The notes under the pieces were generated by a model, which did no database searches, was not told the DNA's origin, and worked only from the letters and a program-made list of their open reading frames with translations. A stretch of 64,000 bases of DNA from the NCBI RefSeq assembly GCF_000002235.5, contig NW_022145597.1:23638923-23702922 (forward strand), given 5' to 3'. Made by a program: the position numbers and the translations under genes. Positions within the stretch are counted from its first letter, which is position 1. Each line of letters starts with the position of its first letter. The DNA is from Strongylocentrotus purpuratus (taxonomy: Eukaryota; Echinodermata; Echinoidea; Camarodonta; Strongylocentrotidae). Of the stretch, positions 1 to 11,180 are shown piece by piece.

Positions 1-221
1 TCAGGTGTTATTCCATTATACGTGTACTGATTGTTCAGACCAATACAATGCCGTGTAGTCTGTGGGGGACAGTATTTTTGATAGTTGGCTATTAATTGTA
101 AATAATGTGAATCCATTCAATATGTGAAAGAGTGCTGTATAAACGAATTTATTATTATATCTGCTATCAATACAATACATGTAGGTATAAAGGAAAATTT
201 ACCTGATATTTGTATAATGAT

Positions 222-530
222 GGGGCTCTCGTTTTTCCGAATGTCCTTTTTACCTTTATGGTTCATAATTCCGAAAAACATTTTAGGGTTCTATGTCTTT
301 TTCGGAATATTATTATGAAACTTCGGAATTTTTTTCTTCATATCCTCTTACCGAGGTGTTTTATTTCACATATTTCACATTTCATATATATTTACATCAA
401 TTTACATTATAACATAATAAAAAAAGACAAAAGTAATTAAATACTTCGGAATTATAAGCCCTATTTCAATTTCGAAAATATGAACTTTAGGAATTATGGA
501 CCTTCGGAGAAACCTTCGAAAAAACAAAAC
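222..530. repeat. TTCGGAA-type degenerate repeat, copy 1
   Basis: Many short blocks such as cataattccgaaaaac, cttcggaatt, acttcggaattataa and ccttcggagaaacc. Related tracts are at 41.36 and 43.12 kb. The small ORFs here are not coding. Confidence 0.55.
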
Positions 531-1033
531 ATAAAATCAGTATAAGATGTAGTCAAAGTGAACAGACAACTTGTTTACACGTGACCTTTCTGTATTCAAA
601 ATATTATTTACATTTTATTGAAATTTTACTTTACTTCATACATTTACAAATGTAATGTTACATGTTACATGATGACAAAGTAAAAATAACAGCTACGACC
701 CACGCACAACCAATTGTCTGTAGGCCTTTCTCCAAAATATAGATTTGTCAAACGATTAAACGATCATTTTCTATATCTATTCGGCAAAAGAAAATTATTT
801 CATTATTTACAACAGGGTCTCACTTTGTACTACAAATAAGAAAATTGATTTCAAAGAAATTTAAATCGAATATAGCATCGTGACTCGTGAGATATTGGTA
901 TTTTTAATTTGGAAATGTTCTGCACACCCAAAATATGCATTACTAGAAATGACAACACATTAAAAAAATACAATACAATGGAGATAATGATAGACAGCTT
1001 CCTTGGCAGAGCTCAGTGAAAACGCGCATGTCA

Positions 1034-1039
1034 TTTATT
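1034..1039 (-). other. Possible polyadenylation signal of gene 1
   Basis: This is the first AATAAA on the minus strand downstream of the gene 1 stop that I found, about 480 nt away. A hAT-type MITE (1353-1494) would then lie in the 3' UTR. Position alone supports it. Confidence 0.25.
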
Positions 1040-1352
1040 TTGTTGCGCGCATTTGCCATTCATTAACACCTAAATAATAATAATGGTAAAAATATATGTT
1101 TCTCATTACCGCGTCATATCCGAGCGAGACTTTAACCCCTTGCCTACTGGAACCGGGTGCTCCCTGTATTAAGCCTATGGTAATGAGATAATTCAGTAGT
1201 CAAAGGGTTAATTATCAAGGATTTGTCCTTGCAAAATAACTACGTCTTGATCACGTTCCGTTATTTTGAACACTAAAAGAGTATCAAATATCACTATTAT
1301 TCATATCATCCAAGTCCATCCATCATCACAGTTTCACTGCAGGACTGGACCC

Positions 1353-1494
1353 TGTTTCATGAAACTTGTTATCCATAACAAGTTACAAGTTGCTATTATA
1401 AGCTACTGAAATCATGGCATCTGATTGGCTGAGAGAACATTTGTCACCTAAATTTAGCAGTTGTTATAGATAACTAGTTTTATGAAACGGGCCC
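1353..1494. mobile_element. hAT-type MITE with 8-bp target duplication
   Basis: Inverted ends GTTTCATGAAACTTGTTATC and GTTTCATAAAACTAGTTATC (right end reversed) are flanked by perfect direct repeats CTGGACCC at 1345-1352 and 1495-1502. An 8-bp duplication is the hAT hallmark. It lies in the presumed 3' UTR of gene 1. Confidence 0.75.
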
Positions 1495-1520
1495 CTGGAC
1501 CCGACTATATATATCACATC

Positions 1521-1761
1521 TCAATAGCCGCCGTAGATCATGAATCCGCTGAATGTGACGTATTTGCGATGGTTGCTGTGCAGACCGAAGTCGGGTGAGG
1601 GTCCGAGAAGGAGATAGAGAGCATCGCCAGGCTCGAGGTGGAGGATGACGCTTTGGCCTTCCATCACGTTCCTCTCGTGGGCGTCGGTGAAGATGGCGCT
1701 GACAATCTCGTCGTTCTTCATGAGCGAGACGCCGAGGTAGAGTCCATCGTATGAGCGAAGA
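1521..1761 (-). CDS. Gene 1 coding exon 7 (C-terminal half of C1q domain, stop)
   Basis: The acceptor is accaccag and the exon runs 241 nt to a TAG stop at 1521-1523. It encodes LRSYDGLYLGVSLMKNDEI, then SVILHLEPGDALYLLLG and TFSGFMIYGGY, the conserved C-terminal half of the C1q domain. By eye about 51 of 79 residues match gene 2 exon 7. Confidence 0.93.
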
Positions 1762-1867
1762 CTGGTGGTAAAAGGTGAGGACATGAGGAACTGAGTCAGT
1801 CAGACATGAAGTTCATGTACTACATGATTTTTTTTTTTTTTTTTTTATTTATTTATTTTTTTTAAAT

Positions 1868-1898
<31 letters not shown>

Positions 1899-4800
1899 TT
1901 TTATTTATTTTATTTTTTTTTTGGGGGGGGGGGGGGGGGTTGGAGTTTGTGGGGGGGGGGGCTGGTATCCTGGGGGCGCCGGCCTTACTAGTTGGATGGA
2001 CAGCAAGATAACAATGACAAGGGGTCCTACAGTCACGTTGCCTACTCCAGCCTCTTCATATCTTTCTTTCTCGTCATCCCTGCCATTTTGGGGAGGTCAT
2101 TCGACGGAGGGGGTGGGCGGTTGGTGGAGGGTGGGCACGTGTTAATGTGCAATATTAACAACAAAGGTGCATGAGCTTTAAAACTCACCAACTTTCCCAC
2201 ATGCTTTTATTTTGCAAGATTGGGACGCCTGAAAATCCAATTTTATTATTATGATAGGCCTATGTTATAAAATCAAGCTCTATCACTGCCGCGAAGTAGA
2301 ATGTAGCTCAAACATTTAAAGGTAATACAAAGTTTTGGGAAATTTTGAAAATGGGGTGGATAGTGATTCTTTACAATTTTGATATATTTGGATGCCCCTG
2401 TGGATGCATTTTATGCACTAGAAAATTTAGCCCCTAAAACACTTCTGTTTTCGAGAAAAATCAAATATAAAAATTTACCGGTGCTCCCGGTAAATTTTGA
2501 TAAATTTCAAATAGCGCCTACGGCCGTACAAGGGTAGCTGCGACCATGAAATTCTCAGAATAATTATGTAGTTGTGATATATAATTATATAACGGGAATA
2601 GCTAATCGGTCGATTTTAGTCAAGAAACATTGTTTTATAGCTTAATTAATATCTTGACCTTGAGAGGGAGCTATACAACATAAAGACATTATTATTTACA
2701 ATTTCATAACTTCAGACTCGATTTCAACCGCGACAACGATCAATGAATCTTGTAGGATCGCATATGCTTCCAATATGTTCATTTGAACCAAATTCATGAC
2801 CCCATACAAAAACTTTGTATTACTTACTTAATCTATTGCTTGTAGGTTATATCCATATTTGGAAACGTCTCAAACAAAAACTAAGACAAATTGTCATTGC
2901 CAAACAGATGTGTCCAAAAACCTAAAATGTCTTTAAGAACTTCATTTTCCCTCAGTAAAATTGGAATTGATTTCCCGTTTGAGCGATGCTCAGAAAGGGT
3001 AAAGGGTGAGTGCATTGTTTATCCTAAATATCGTCGTCATAACCAAGATATCATTTTTCCCCCAAACCTGATAAACATGGCGAGTCAATGAATACTTACT
3101 GGAATGTGATGAAATAGTAGCCCGCCCTCTCGCAGATGAATGTACTATTCCTTTGGACAAAATCTCGTCCTTTGTTGACGAAAACGTGATCGAATTCGAT
3201 TTGCTGGTGATCATCTGTTCCTAACAGAGGCGTTGTCCTGGCAACCGAGAACGCACTTTTCCTGGAAGCTGCGAATGAGGAAAAATTTGTATCGGCGACT
3301 GAAATTTCGAAAGTTTGTTGAGAACATGGCATCGATTTTGTAAAATACTTTCTTTCCCAAATGACACATGACTATTCGTGAGTAAAAAAAAAGTTTAGCC
3401 ATATCACGTCAAACAAGCAACCTAAATACTTTGTTCACTCGTCTTAAAAACAATGCTATGTTAATGTAACATCTAACTAAAACTTTCGTAGAATTGCCGT
3501 TTGATTTGATTTTGTTTTCAATTCTTTTTTTTTCTCATGCTTTTAAGCTTGGCATGAGTTATCGTAGAGAAAATCAGATCGAGATCGTATGCGTGTATCA
3601 GATGACAATGCAAATTTTTAAAAAAGGTTTTATTTTTCCGACATACACTTAAAGGAGGTATATGACAAAGTGATTTGGATGGTTTCCTTCGACAATGAAA
3701 TAGCCATCAAGTTTTTAACCGTTGCCAAAGTTTTATAAGGTGTAAGTGAATACTGCCTCCCGTTCCGTCTGTATAGTATCTCAGTTTTAATTTTCTATGA
3801 CAATCAAAATTACGCAAATGCATTCTGCAAACTGTCCAGAACGATTTGTGTAACATCAACTTTAAAAAAAAATCATTTATTCAGCATGTTTTTATAGAAT
3901 ACTTACATGATCCGGAGCTACGGGCCTCCTGCAGAACATCTTTCATGATGGCGACATCTTCCTGCTTCATGCTGGTCGAGGACACTCTACTCACAGTAGC
4001 TTCTTCCCGTGTTAGAACCCTAGATGCACCGGAACCACTTGGGCCATCTCCTGCAGGTGTTTCATCCAAGATAGAGGACGCTTGGAGCGCCACCACTTGT
4101 TCCAAGATTTCCACTTTGTTCAAGAGCTATTTGATTTAAAAAGAAAAGAGTTAAATGATATTTTGCAGGTCTTCTGGGTGCACCAGTTAGTCGGGAAGAG
4201 GGACCATTACGGTTACAGTGGTTTAGTTTGCTTTCCTCTTCCCCGGCAGCCATCTGATGCACTCAGAGGACTTCAGGAAGATTGTGCATTTATAATTGAA
4301 ATTCTCTTAATGTTCGTTTACTAATATTTACATTATTATACTTTGTGTGAATTGCCGAATAAATAATGAATAAATAAATAATTGTCAATATTTGTGGAGA
4401 TGTTAAACTGATGAAGACTTTGAAAATAAAATTCCTGATATCCCTGAATTAATCTCATGAAAGCATTTAGGAAAACATCGGCTTCAGAAATGGATATGAA
4501 TCTGCTTTTTCAAGGCCGCCTATCGATTCATTTCATAGCAGATTTGTCTACAACGTTAACTTGAAAAGAACATTTTGCTTTGAACGTTGAAGGGATACAA
4601 TTTAATGGATGAGAATTTCTTCTAAATTAGTTTCTTTTTCAAGTTTACCTCTTCTGTGACATGGTTGGTGTTCCCGGTTGAAGATATTCCGAAGGCCTGG
4701 ACACCGACAGGACCAGCATCAGCAGCCTGTCTCTCCAGGGTCCGTAGACGTGTTGTCAGATCCTGGTTACGAGTCTCTAGCTGCTCAAGGGCCACAGCCA

Positions 4801-7233
4801 GCCGGTCCGCCTCCAGGGTCGACAGGTGGACACCCGATCCTCTGTCCGGGGTGACTCTGGATGATGTTGCTGAATGCAGTGATGACACAGTCATGCTTGG
4901 CCCCTGTCGAGGGGCTGCTCGTGATGATGTGCTTTTAAGGGCGATGTTAATGTCTCTGGAAGCTTCAAAGTGAGATTAAGATTGTATGAATTAAAAACCT
5001 ACTAGGTATGATATATTTCACAAGACACAATCTTATGAGGATCAACAAACTCGTTTGAGTTTTCAAATCATTCAATTATTGATTCCATATGAGACCTAAA
5101 CCATTGGAACAAATTTCACAATACTTGTACTTTTTTTCTGTTTTAAGAAAGGAAAAGTTAGCTATTAAACCTATAACGTAAAGTGTGTGACGCCTACACC
5201 CCCTCCCCTTCCCCGTTAAAATGTCTCTCTTATAGTCCAGTCATAGCAGTTGTCTGTCAGCATATTTAAAGGCTGGGGGCCGGACTTCACTGGGTTGGTT
5301 TCAGGCAAGAGAAATCTGCCTTTCTTTCTTTCGTCAAACTTCCGGCCCGACTCTTCCCCGATTCGAAATTCCCTAGGGACATGAGAGACCTTACCGGTAT
5401 CATTTTGATTTCTGGCGAGAGAGACTTGCACTGTTTCCCAATGATCGACGACCTTCGCAGTCTTTCCAGCAGTCGGGACGTCATCGACGTTGTCCTGCTC
5501 CATCACATCGTCGACATCGGGTGAGGTCGCTAGGATTGGTCTGCTGACGTCGATGAGCTCAGCTTCTGCGTTACCAAGATACTGATGAAGTCTGCAGACA
5601 TAGGAGTGATTAGATCGTGCAAACTGCTTTCAAACTATTTCTCATTATTTTTGTTTTAATAGCAAACACGTAGAAACAAAAGACGATCCACAATGGGCTG
5701 AAACTCTATACGAAATTGTATGACATTACTAGTGAAACATTTTATTAATAGAGATTTAGAAATGTTAAATAAATAATGTTCAAATACAGAATAATCTCGA
5801 ACAATCATAAGCAAATAAAATCGGTTTGAACCCTCCATAAAATACACTACTGAAAACAAAATATATTTGTTTGATTTAAAAAATCGAAAAGGATGCTTTC
5901 ATATACTGAACAACCTATCTTTCAAGGATCTTTCTCTTGCGTGGCTCTCCAACCTTAATTCGCCCCTTTAGTTGCAGAACGTTATACGAAAGAAGTTTGT
6001 TTTATAATCAACTAATAGAACGAACCTTGATAGCCTCCGTGCGGGTGGAGCGTCTGGATCGAAGGCCGCAGGGTCGGCGCTCATCAGCCTGTTGAAGAAC
6101 TGTTCGAATCCCACAAGGAACTCTCGAAGCTCCTCATTCTCGGTCTCCAGTCTTGATAGGCGTGTTTCCAGATCCAGGTTAGCCGATCGGAGCTCTGAGA
6201 AAGCCTGTGGTCGTTGAGGGTGTGCTTCTGTTATCAGAGTCTGAAGGTCCTCGAGCTAGAAAAGATGGGTAAGAAGTTTGTTTACTGAGATTGATATCAT
6301 AATTATAAGTGGAGTTACGTTGTTTTGTGTAAAGATCACTTGTACAAGGAATTTTCGAGACTTTTCGTCTCCAGTCGGAATACACGTGTCTTAAGATCAA
6401 GGTTGGCCGATTGTAGCTATGGGGATGATGTGCTTCTGTCGTCATAGCGTGCAGGTAGGTCTTCGATTTATGAAAGATGTAATTAATTGGGGGCCGCCAG
6501 TTTAAATTCTAATTCACCGGTGACACTAATGGGCTTCCGTATATATTTGATAATTGCCACTTGAATGATCATCAGATAATTTCCCGTTTATAATTAGCCT
6601 ATTGAGGACAGGTCTTTTGATATACCCCAGACATAAAAACATAAAGACTGACACCAAACCAACTGCAAACCGACATAATAGGGACTTTTAGATTTGCACG
6701 TCGACAACGTGGATTGCTACGATCGACGTCCTTTTAATGCATTGCCTTGAATGGACGTCACACGTATCAGTCCACGCAAATCTAAAAGTCCCTAATACAG
6801 ATTTTATCCCGACGGGCGTAGCACAGGTCAGCTCATTGTCAATTTGAAGTCGGTTTGGCGTTGTGGCTGGGGTTTGGGCAATGACAATACAAGAGATCTG
6901 ACTTACTTGTTCCTGCACATCAGAGACTGTCGTAGACAACTCGTCGATGTCCCTATCCGCTGTCATGCTGTGGGCTTCGACAGCGACCAGCCGTCTGTTG
7001 ATACTGGCCACCGCGAAGAAAGGTAAGTTGGCCGTGGACGTGCTCCTGATGTTCGGGCCCAACTGCGGTATCAGTCGACTGGGAAAGCGTGCACGGTCTT
7101 CCACCTTGTCAACGGGGCGAGTTCGATCAGGTATGCGTCTAGGTCGCTCGTTAATGGGTACGTAGCCGAGTGTAAGGCTGATGACGCAGAGTAACGTCAC
7201 AGAAGAGAAGAGTTGGTGAAGCCAGGACGCCAT
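1521..7233 (-). CDS. Gene 1: secreted coiled-coil C1q domain-containing protein, 7 coding exons
   Basis: Coding exons in transcript order are 6907-7233, 6026-6255, 5395-5591, 4649-4962, 3907-4126, 3100-3268 and 1521-1761. All junctions are GT-AG and the phases (0,2,1,0,1,2) join without a stop, giving 1698 nt and 565 residues. Residues 1 to about 23 are a signal peptide (MASWLHQLFSSVTLL then VISLTLG). Residues about 30-430 are an acidic, Ser/Thr-rich stalk with heptad-like segments (NLDLETRLSRLETENEELRE, LEQLETRNQDLTTRLRTLER). Residues about 431-565 form a C1q domain with the family landmarks AFSVA, F..V..N.G.DF, AGYYFITF, VSLMKNDE, SVILHLEPGD and TFSGFMIY. C1q domains form trimeric jelly-roll heads, so an extracellular oligomeric recognition or matrix protein is expected. 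There is no collagen Gly-X-Y stretch, so it is not classical C1q. The ligand cannot be read from sequence. The C1q identity is firm; the stalk exon model is a prediction from splice sites and phase. Confidence 0.88.
1828..1960. repeat. Poly-T/(TTTA)n tract followed by G run
   Basis: About 95 nt of T and TTTA repeats, then two runs of G (1922-1940, 1950-1960). In the last intron of gene 1. Confidence 0.9.
2316..2826. mobile_element. About 510-bp inverted-repeat element, family A, copy 1
   Basis: Starts TTTAAAGGTAATACAAAGTT and ends in its inverse (aaactttgtattac). It holds an internal palindrome TTACCGGTGCTCCCGGTAA. Copies 2 (10539-11015, inverted) and 3 (15461-15975) share the whole length. 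It sits in the last intron of gene 1. Confidence 0.75.
3100..3268 (-). CDS. Gene 1 coding exon 6 (N-terminal half of C1q domain)
   Basis: The exon is 169 nt, with acceptor cattcgcag and donor TTCCA|GTAAGT. It encodes SRKSAFSVARTTPLLG, then IEFDHVFVNKGRDF and the strand AGYYFITF. These are the A-to-E strands of the C1q jelly roll, including the aromatic residues typical of the family. Length and phases are identical to gene 2 exon 6. Confidence 0.92.
3907..4126 (-). CDS. Gene 1 coding exon 5 (stalk before the C1q head)
   Basis: The acceptor is tcaaatag before CTCTTGAACAAAG and the donor is TCAT|GTAAGT, phase 0 in and phase 1 out. It encodes LLNKVEILEQVVALQASSIL, then a Gly/Ser/Pro linker and a short acidic helix (QEDVAIMKDVLQEARSS). 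Both end phases match gene 2 exon 5. Confidence 0.8.
4649..4962 (-). CDS. Gene 1 coding exon 4 (Ser/Thr-rich then coiled coil)
   Basis: The acceptor is ctttgaag and the donor is GAAGAG|GTAAAC. It encodes SRDINIALKSTSSRAAPRQG, a Ser/Thr-rich linker, and then a strong heptad segment (LEADRLAVALEQLETRNQDL and TTRLRTLERQAADAG). Coiled coils of this kind normally drive trimer assembly beneath the C1q head. Gene 2 has a shorter counterpart (141 nt). Confidence 0.78.
5395..5591 (-). CDS. Gene 1 coding exon 3 (stalk)
   Basis: The acceptor is gtctgcag and the donor is ACCG|GTAAGG. Joined to exon 2 it reads LSRLHQYLGNAEAELIDVSR, closely matching MSKLNEYLGNREAELAGLRP within the single exon 3 of gene 2. 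This supports the exon 2-3 junction and the frame. The open frame continues past the donor to 5216, but using the donor gives the phase (1) needed by exon 4. Confidence 0.75.
6026..6255 (-). CDS. Gene 1 coding exon 2 (coiled-coil stalk)
   Basis: The acceptor is ttttctag before CTCGAGGACC, and the donor is ATCAAG|GTTCGT. The frame is open and encodes LEDLQTLITEAH, then a heptad-rich stretch ending in ENEELREFLVGFEQFFNRLM and a Pro-rich PDAPPARRLS. It aligns with the first half of gene 2 exon 3 (ENAELRRMLRNFERFFGTLY). It ends in phase 2. Confidence 0.8.
6360..6465 (-). pseudogene. Decayed duplicate of gene 1 exon 2 in intron 1
   Basis: The plus-strand text gtctccagtcgg...cacgtgtcttaagatcaa, ggttggccgattgtagct and gatgtgcttctgtcgtcat matches exon 2 (6140-6255) in the same order and orientation, with many substitutions and indels. 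It lacks a usable open frame and good splice sites. It looks like a tandem exon duplication that decayed. Confidence 0.65.
6680..6793. mobile_element. 114-bp palindromic MITE, family B, copy 1
   Basis: Ends are AGGGACTTTTAGATTTGC and its inverse, with a second inverted pair around GGACGTC inside. AAT flanks it on both sides (6677-6679, 6794-6796). It lies just inside intron 1 of gene 1, about 110 nt from the donor. Confidence 0.8.
6907..7233 (-). CDS. Gene 1 coding exon 1 (signal peptide, start of stalk)
   Basis: The ATG at 7233 begins a hydrophobic leader, followed by a basic Pro/Arg-rich segment (INERPRRIPDRTRP) and the start of a helical stalk (ADRDIDELSTTVSDVQEQ). The donor is CAA|GTAAGT, with GT at 6905-6906, phase 0, after 109 codons. 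Reading runs on past the donor only into the intron and a 114-bp MITE at 6680-6793. A possible splice acceptor lies about 25 nt upstream of the ATG, so the 5' UTR may be split. Confidence 0.85.
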
Positions 7234-7375
7234 CTTAGGCCAACGACAAGGCGAGTCTGTGATCTATTTCAGGGTTAAATAAAACAAGACAGTCATGATT
7301 ACTTTATAAGTTCTTATCAAGCAACATGATACATCGGAACGTCGAAACGTAACGAAGAGCATCCGATCGTTATGG

Positions 7376-7593
7376 CCGTTGCACACGAGGCGTCATTTCC
7401 CTGACGTAGGACTGCGTCAGTGACTGGCGCAATCCTTGACGCATCATGTGAAGGTGACATCGTGTAAAGACAGTGTGACTGCAAAATGAACAGTGCAAAC
7501 ACTACTTGTAATTACGTGTGTATGATTGCGTCTATATGTTGATTAGCACACGTAATAAAGCCATCGAAATGACTGACAGCTCGTGTGCAACTG
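7376..7593. mobile_element. Inverted-repeat element, family C
   Basis: Ends GTTGCACACGAG and CTCGTGTGCAAC form a terminal inverted repeat. Internal text CTGACGTAGGACTGCGTCAG recurs, diverged, at 20696-20770 in the composite repeat broken by two other MITEs. Confidence 0.6.
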
Positions 7594-7718
7594 GCACTTC
7601 AGTCGTTACAATGAAATCAGTTAATAAAAACAGAGCAGGGACACGAGAGATACCATCGTAACAACTTCACTGTTCTTTTAAAACTAATCTCCACCCCAAC
7701 TACCCACCCCCCCCCCCC

Positions 7719-8028
7719 CTCTCTCTCTTTCTGGCTATATCTATCTCTCCTCTCTGTCTCTCTGTGTGCGTCTCTCTCCATCTCTATCTCTCCCCGTTCT
7801 CTACCTCCCCTCTCTCTTTTTCTCTCTCCTCTCTTTCATCCCTCTCTCTCTCTCTCTCTCGATTTCTCTCCATCTATCTCTCCCCCTATCTCTCTCCCCT
7901 ACTTTCTCCCTTTCTCTCTCTCTTCTCCTCCACTCTCTCTCTCTCTTCTCCTCCACTCTCTCTATTCTCCCCCAATCTCTCTCATCTCTCTCGCTTTCTC
8001 TCCATCTATCCCCCCCCCCCACTTTCTC

Positions 8029-8066
<38 letters not shown>

Positions 8067-8087
8067 TCTCACCTCCTTCTCTTTCTT
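7719..8087. repeat. CT-rich microsatellite tract
   Basis: About 370 nt of imperfect (CT)n with C runs. Six-frame ORFs here (Ser/Leu/Pro or Arg/Glu only) are artefacts. Confidence 0.95.
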
Positions 8088-8693
8088 TCACGCTCCGAAG
8101 TATAAAGTTGGTATAGAACTCCGTCATCGGAAATGTCTCTTATGACGTACATGACACCTCATCCATGACAGTGCACTGAAGATACCATAGTTCCTTTCTC
8201 TCCATGTCTGAGTCAGAACCAACAAGGTCGCTCCATAATCATCTTTTAAAATCAGCTTTAACTTTGGGAAGTAGAACGTCTTCTTAACGACTGTAGTGAC
8301 GGGAAAGTGCCATTTGGAATGCATTGTAATTTTATCAATCTTTTGTTGGCACATAATTATTGATAGTTGAATTCTGTTTTCAGACCGCAAATGCCTTCAA
8401 AGTGCATGGTTATTGCTCTTATTCTTATCTATGACATTTATAGTGCCCTTTTAGAACATAAAATAGCTATGAAGGTAATTTTAGACCCTAAAATGTGTGA
8501 AATTTATCCAATACGATCATACCTATTCAGCTCCAAGACCGTTAATTATTATTTAATTAAAAATAACAATACATGGGCCGGCTGGTTGTGTGCAATAAAA
8601 GCAACACGAAAATGCCAACAAAAAAGCCAACATTGGCATTGGCTGAAATACGACGTAAAATGCGTTATTTCGCTTTTTCAAATTTTTCAAAAT

Positions 8694-8893
8694 ATCTAAT
8701 ATTTGTGGTGGTACAAAAGTATTTGAAATCGTTATATTGCAGCCGTCTCTGAACCGATTTTGATCAAACAAAGATGTTTTTTCATTTAAATATGTTCTTT
8801 CAAATTTGACACTCAGTTTTTCATTATCTCACAAAAAAAAATATTTTGTGTAGCGCCCTCTGCAACAGACCTCAACTATCCCTTTAATGTACA
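8694..8893. repeat. Dispersed repeat, left arm of an inverted pair
   Basis: Text cagccgtctctgaaccgatt, ttgatcaaacaaagatg, gacactcagtttttcattat and tagcgccctctgcaac is matched in reverse complement at 9697-9890. The two arms are about 0.8 kb apart with a SINE between them. Confidence 0.7.
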
Positions 8894-9088
8894 AACTCGA
8901 ATTCAGGAAAGGGATATTATATTCCTTATCGCATCCAGGGGTTATAGAAAATTGCCATCACTTGTTTGCTTACCCAAGTTCAGAAGAAGACAAAAAGTAG
9001 CCATCTCTATATACTGTTCTATAGCAGGTGCCTTTTTTGCAAAGTTTATTGTGCTGTGCATTATGTATATTGTCGAAAGCATGTCACC

Positions 9089-9318
9089 GGGCATGGTGGC
9101 TCAGTGGTTAGCGCGCCCGCCTCATGAACGTGGGCCGAGTCATACCAAAGACTTATAACAATAATGACCTTCTGCCTTCTAGCTAGGCGCTCAACATATT
9201 AGATTGGAGAAGGGTATAGTAATAACATATTATGTTATGCAGGGCCTGCTGGAAGAGCAGTTTCATAACTGAAATGGCTACCCTGGGTAAATAAAAGCAT
9301 TATTATTATTATTATTAA
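9089..9318 (+). mobile_element. tRNA-derived SINE
   Basis: The head GGCATGGTGGCTCAGTGGTT with AGCGCGCCCGCCTC is tRNA-like and contains an A box (TGGCTCAGTGG). A degenerate B box follows (GGGCCGAGTCATACC). The body ends in GGCTACCCTGGGTAAATAAA and an ATT-repeat tail. Confidence 0.75.
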
Positions 9319-9471
9319 TATAATTATTACCGTATTTTCTCAGAAGGAAATATTTCATTTAATTAGTCATAATTTCCATCATCAATGCAATTCGAATGAA
9401 CACGCCATCTCTCAAACATTTCGAAATTCTGTATCCGTCAACGTCAAGATTGACGATTAATGATGATTTTT

Positions 9472-9497
9472 TTCTCTTTCTCTCTCTCTCTCTCTCA
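9472..9497. repeat. Short (CT)n microsatellite
   Basis: tctttctctctctctctctc run. Confidence 0.85.
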
Positions 9498-9696
9498 CCG
9501 TTCCTCATTGGTGACCTTCACTGCTTCACTATAGAGTAAGCATATTATCTATAACTATCATTGTCACTTTAATCATTTCCATAACAACCGCGCCCTTCGA
9601 ACATTGGCCCAAAATCAAACACATGGTGCCCTAATCACGTAATCATGATTGACATTGTTATCAAGTAAACATTTGATGATGGAAAACCACATAATG

Positions 9697-9890
9697 ATGC
9701 ATTACAGGGAAAGTTGAGTTTTGTTGCAGAGGGCGCTACACAAAATATTTTTGTTCGTGAGATAATGAAAAACTGAGTGTCAGATTTGAAAGAACATACA
9801 ATTTAAAAGACAAAATCATCTTTGTTTGATCAAAATCGGTTCAGAGACGGCTGAAATATTCGTAAATATAACGATTTCGTTTATTTGTGG
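9697..9890. repeat. Dispersed repeat, right arm of an inverted pair
   Basis: Reverse complement of 8694-8893 with about 10-15% difference by eye. Both inner ends read toward ...CCCT(T/G)TAATG. It could be a second copy or the end of one 1.2-kb long-arm element. Confidence 0.7.
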
Positions 9891-10538
9891 TGCCTCCTAC
9901 AGAAACTCATATTTCTTTTGGAAATCGTCTGGCATTAGTTGATGGCTTTTGTCCCTGTTATTTTATTTGTTATTTTAATTCGTTTTCTTGTATTTTTTGT
10001 TATTAGTATACTCTTTTATGTTCTTGGAAAAAGAAGAAAAAAAAACCCTTAAAAAACATGAAGTTAGAAATCGGTGATAACTTTTTATAGAGATTTTATT
10101 TCCGCTTCATACGCCATAAAGTGTTCATGTGATTGGATGTTTTAATAGCTATAGAGGCTTTTAATCGCTAAATGTATCCAATAATTCTCTGATCACATGA
10201 GCAACTATAATGTACTTGTAACATAAACAAAGCTCACATGCTTCAAGTTACGACCTAAAAGAAATCGACATTTCCGTGCTAAGCTCGTTATTATTGGCGT
10301 AAAAACTTGGCATGTATGAAGTTACAGTCGTATATTAAACAGATCTGTCACAGACATAAACTGTGAAGTTCGATAAAAACAATGAGTAGGTCTACCTTTT
10401 ATATGGAAATGACAGTATGGCTACGACAAGTTTAGTTTTTATCTGTTAGATGGTAGGAAAAGCATGTAGATTTCAAAGAGTTGAAAAGCTCGCGGAAGGC
10501 CTACACATTAGGCATGATTGGCCTTCAAATAAAATCTC

Positions 10539-11015
10539 TTAAAGGTAATACAAAGTTTTGGTATGGGGTAATGAATTTGGTTCAAATGAACTCATTGGAA
10601 GTATATGTGATTTTACAATATTCCATGATCGTTGTAACGGTTGAACTCGAGTCTAAAGTGATGAAATTGTAAACAATTAACTTTTTATGTTGTATGGCTC
10701 CCTCTCAAGACTGTTTCTTGACTACAATCGACCGATTTCCTACTCCCGTTTGGAAACTATATATCATAACTGCATATTCTGAGATGATCATGATCGCAGC
10801 TACCATAGAATGGCCTTAAGCGCTATTTGAAATTTACCGGGAGCACCGGTAAATTGTTGATTATTCAATTTCTCGAAAGCAGAAGTGTTTTTTTAGGGGC
10901 TAAATTTTCTGGTGCTTATAATACATCCAAAGAGGCATCCAAATATATCAAAACTATACAAAATTTAGTATCCATCCAATTCTCAAAATTTCCCAAAATG
11001 TTGCATTACCTTTAA
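10539..11015. mobile_element. Inverted-repeat element, family A, copy 2 (inverted)
   Basis: Reads TTAAAGGTAATACAAAGTTT at the left and cattacctttaa at the right. The body is the reverse complement of the copies at 2.3 and 15.5 kb, with small deletions. Confidence 0.75.
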
Positions 11016-11180
11016 GAAGCTGTCCCATGTAACAACAACAGTTCAGCTAAAAGTGCATTCGAATGAGTCACTGTTGGATAGTCTGCAGACAAAATACATT
11101 TTTACATGACTTCGTACAGGAGAACATTGTACTGTGGCACGTTACAACAATCTACCTGACTTGGATAGTTTGGCTGTACT

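Noticed and set aside
6688-6906. Extension of the gene 1 first ORF beyond VQEQ
   Set aside because: It passes a strong donor and then reads through the 114-bp MITE, so it is intron read-through.
7764-8127. Long ORFs of Ser/Leu/Pro or Arg/Glu repeats
   Set aside because: They are translations of the CT tract in all frames; no family, no splice signals.
9089-9130. True tRNA gene
   Set aside because: The A box is good but no cloverleaf closes, the B box is degenerate and a SINE body with tail follows.
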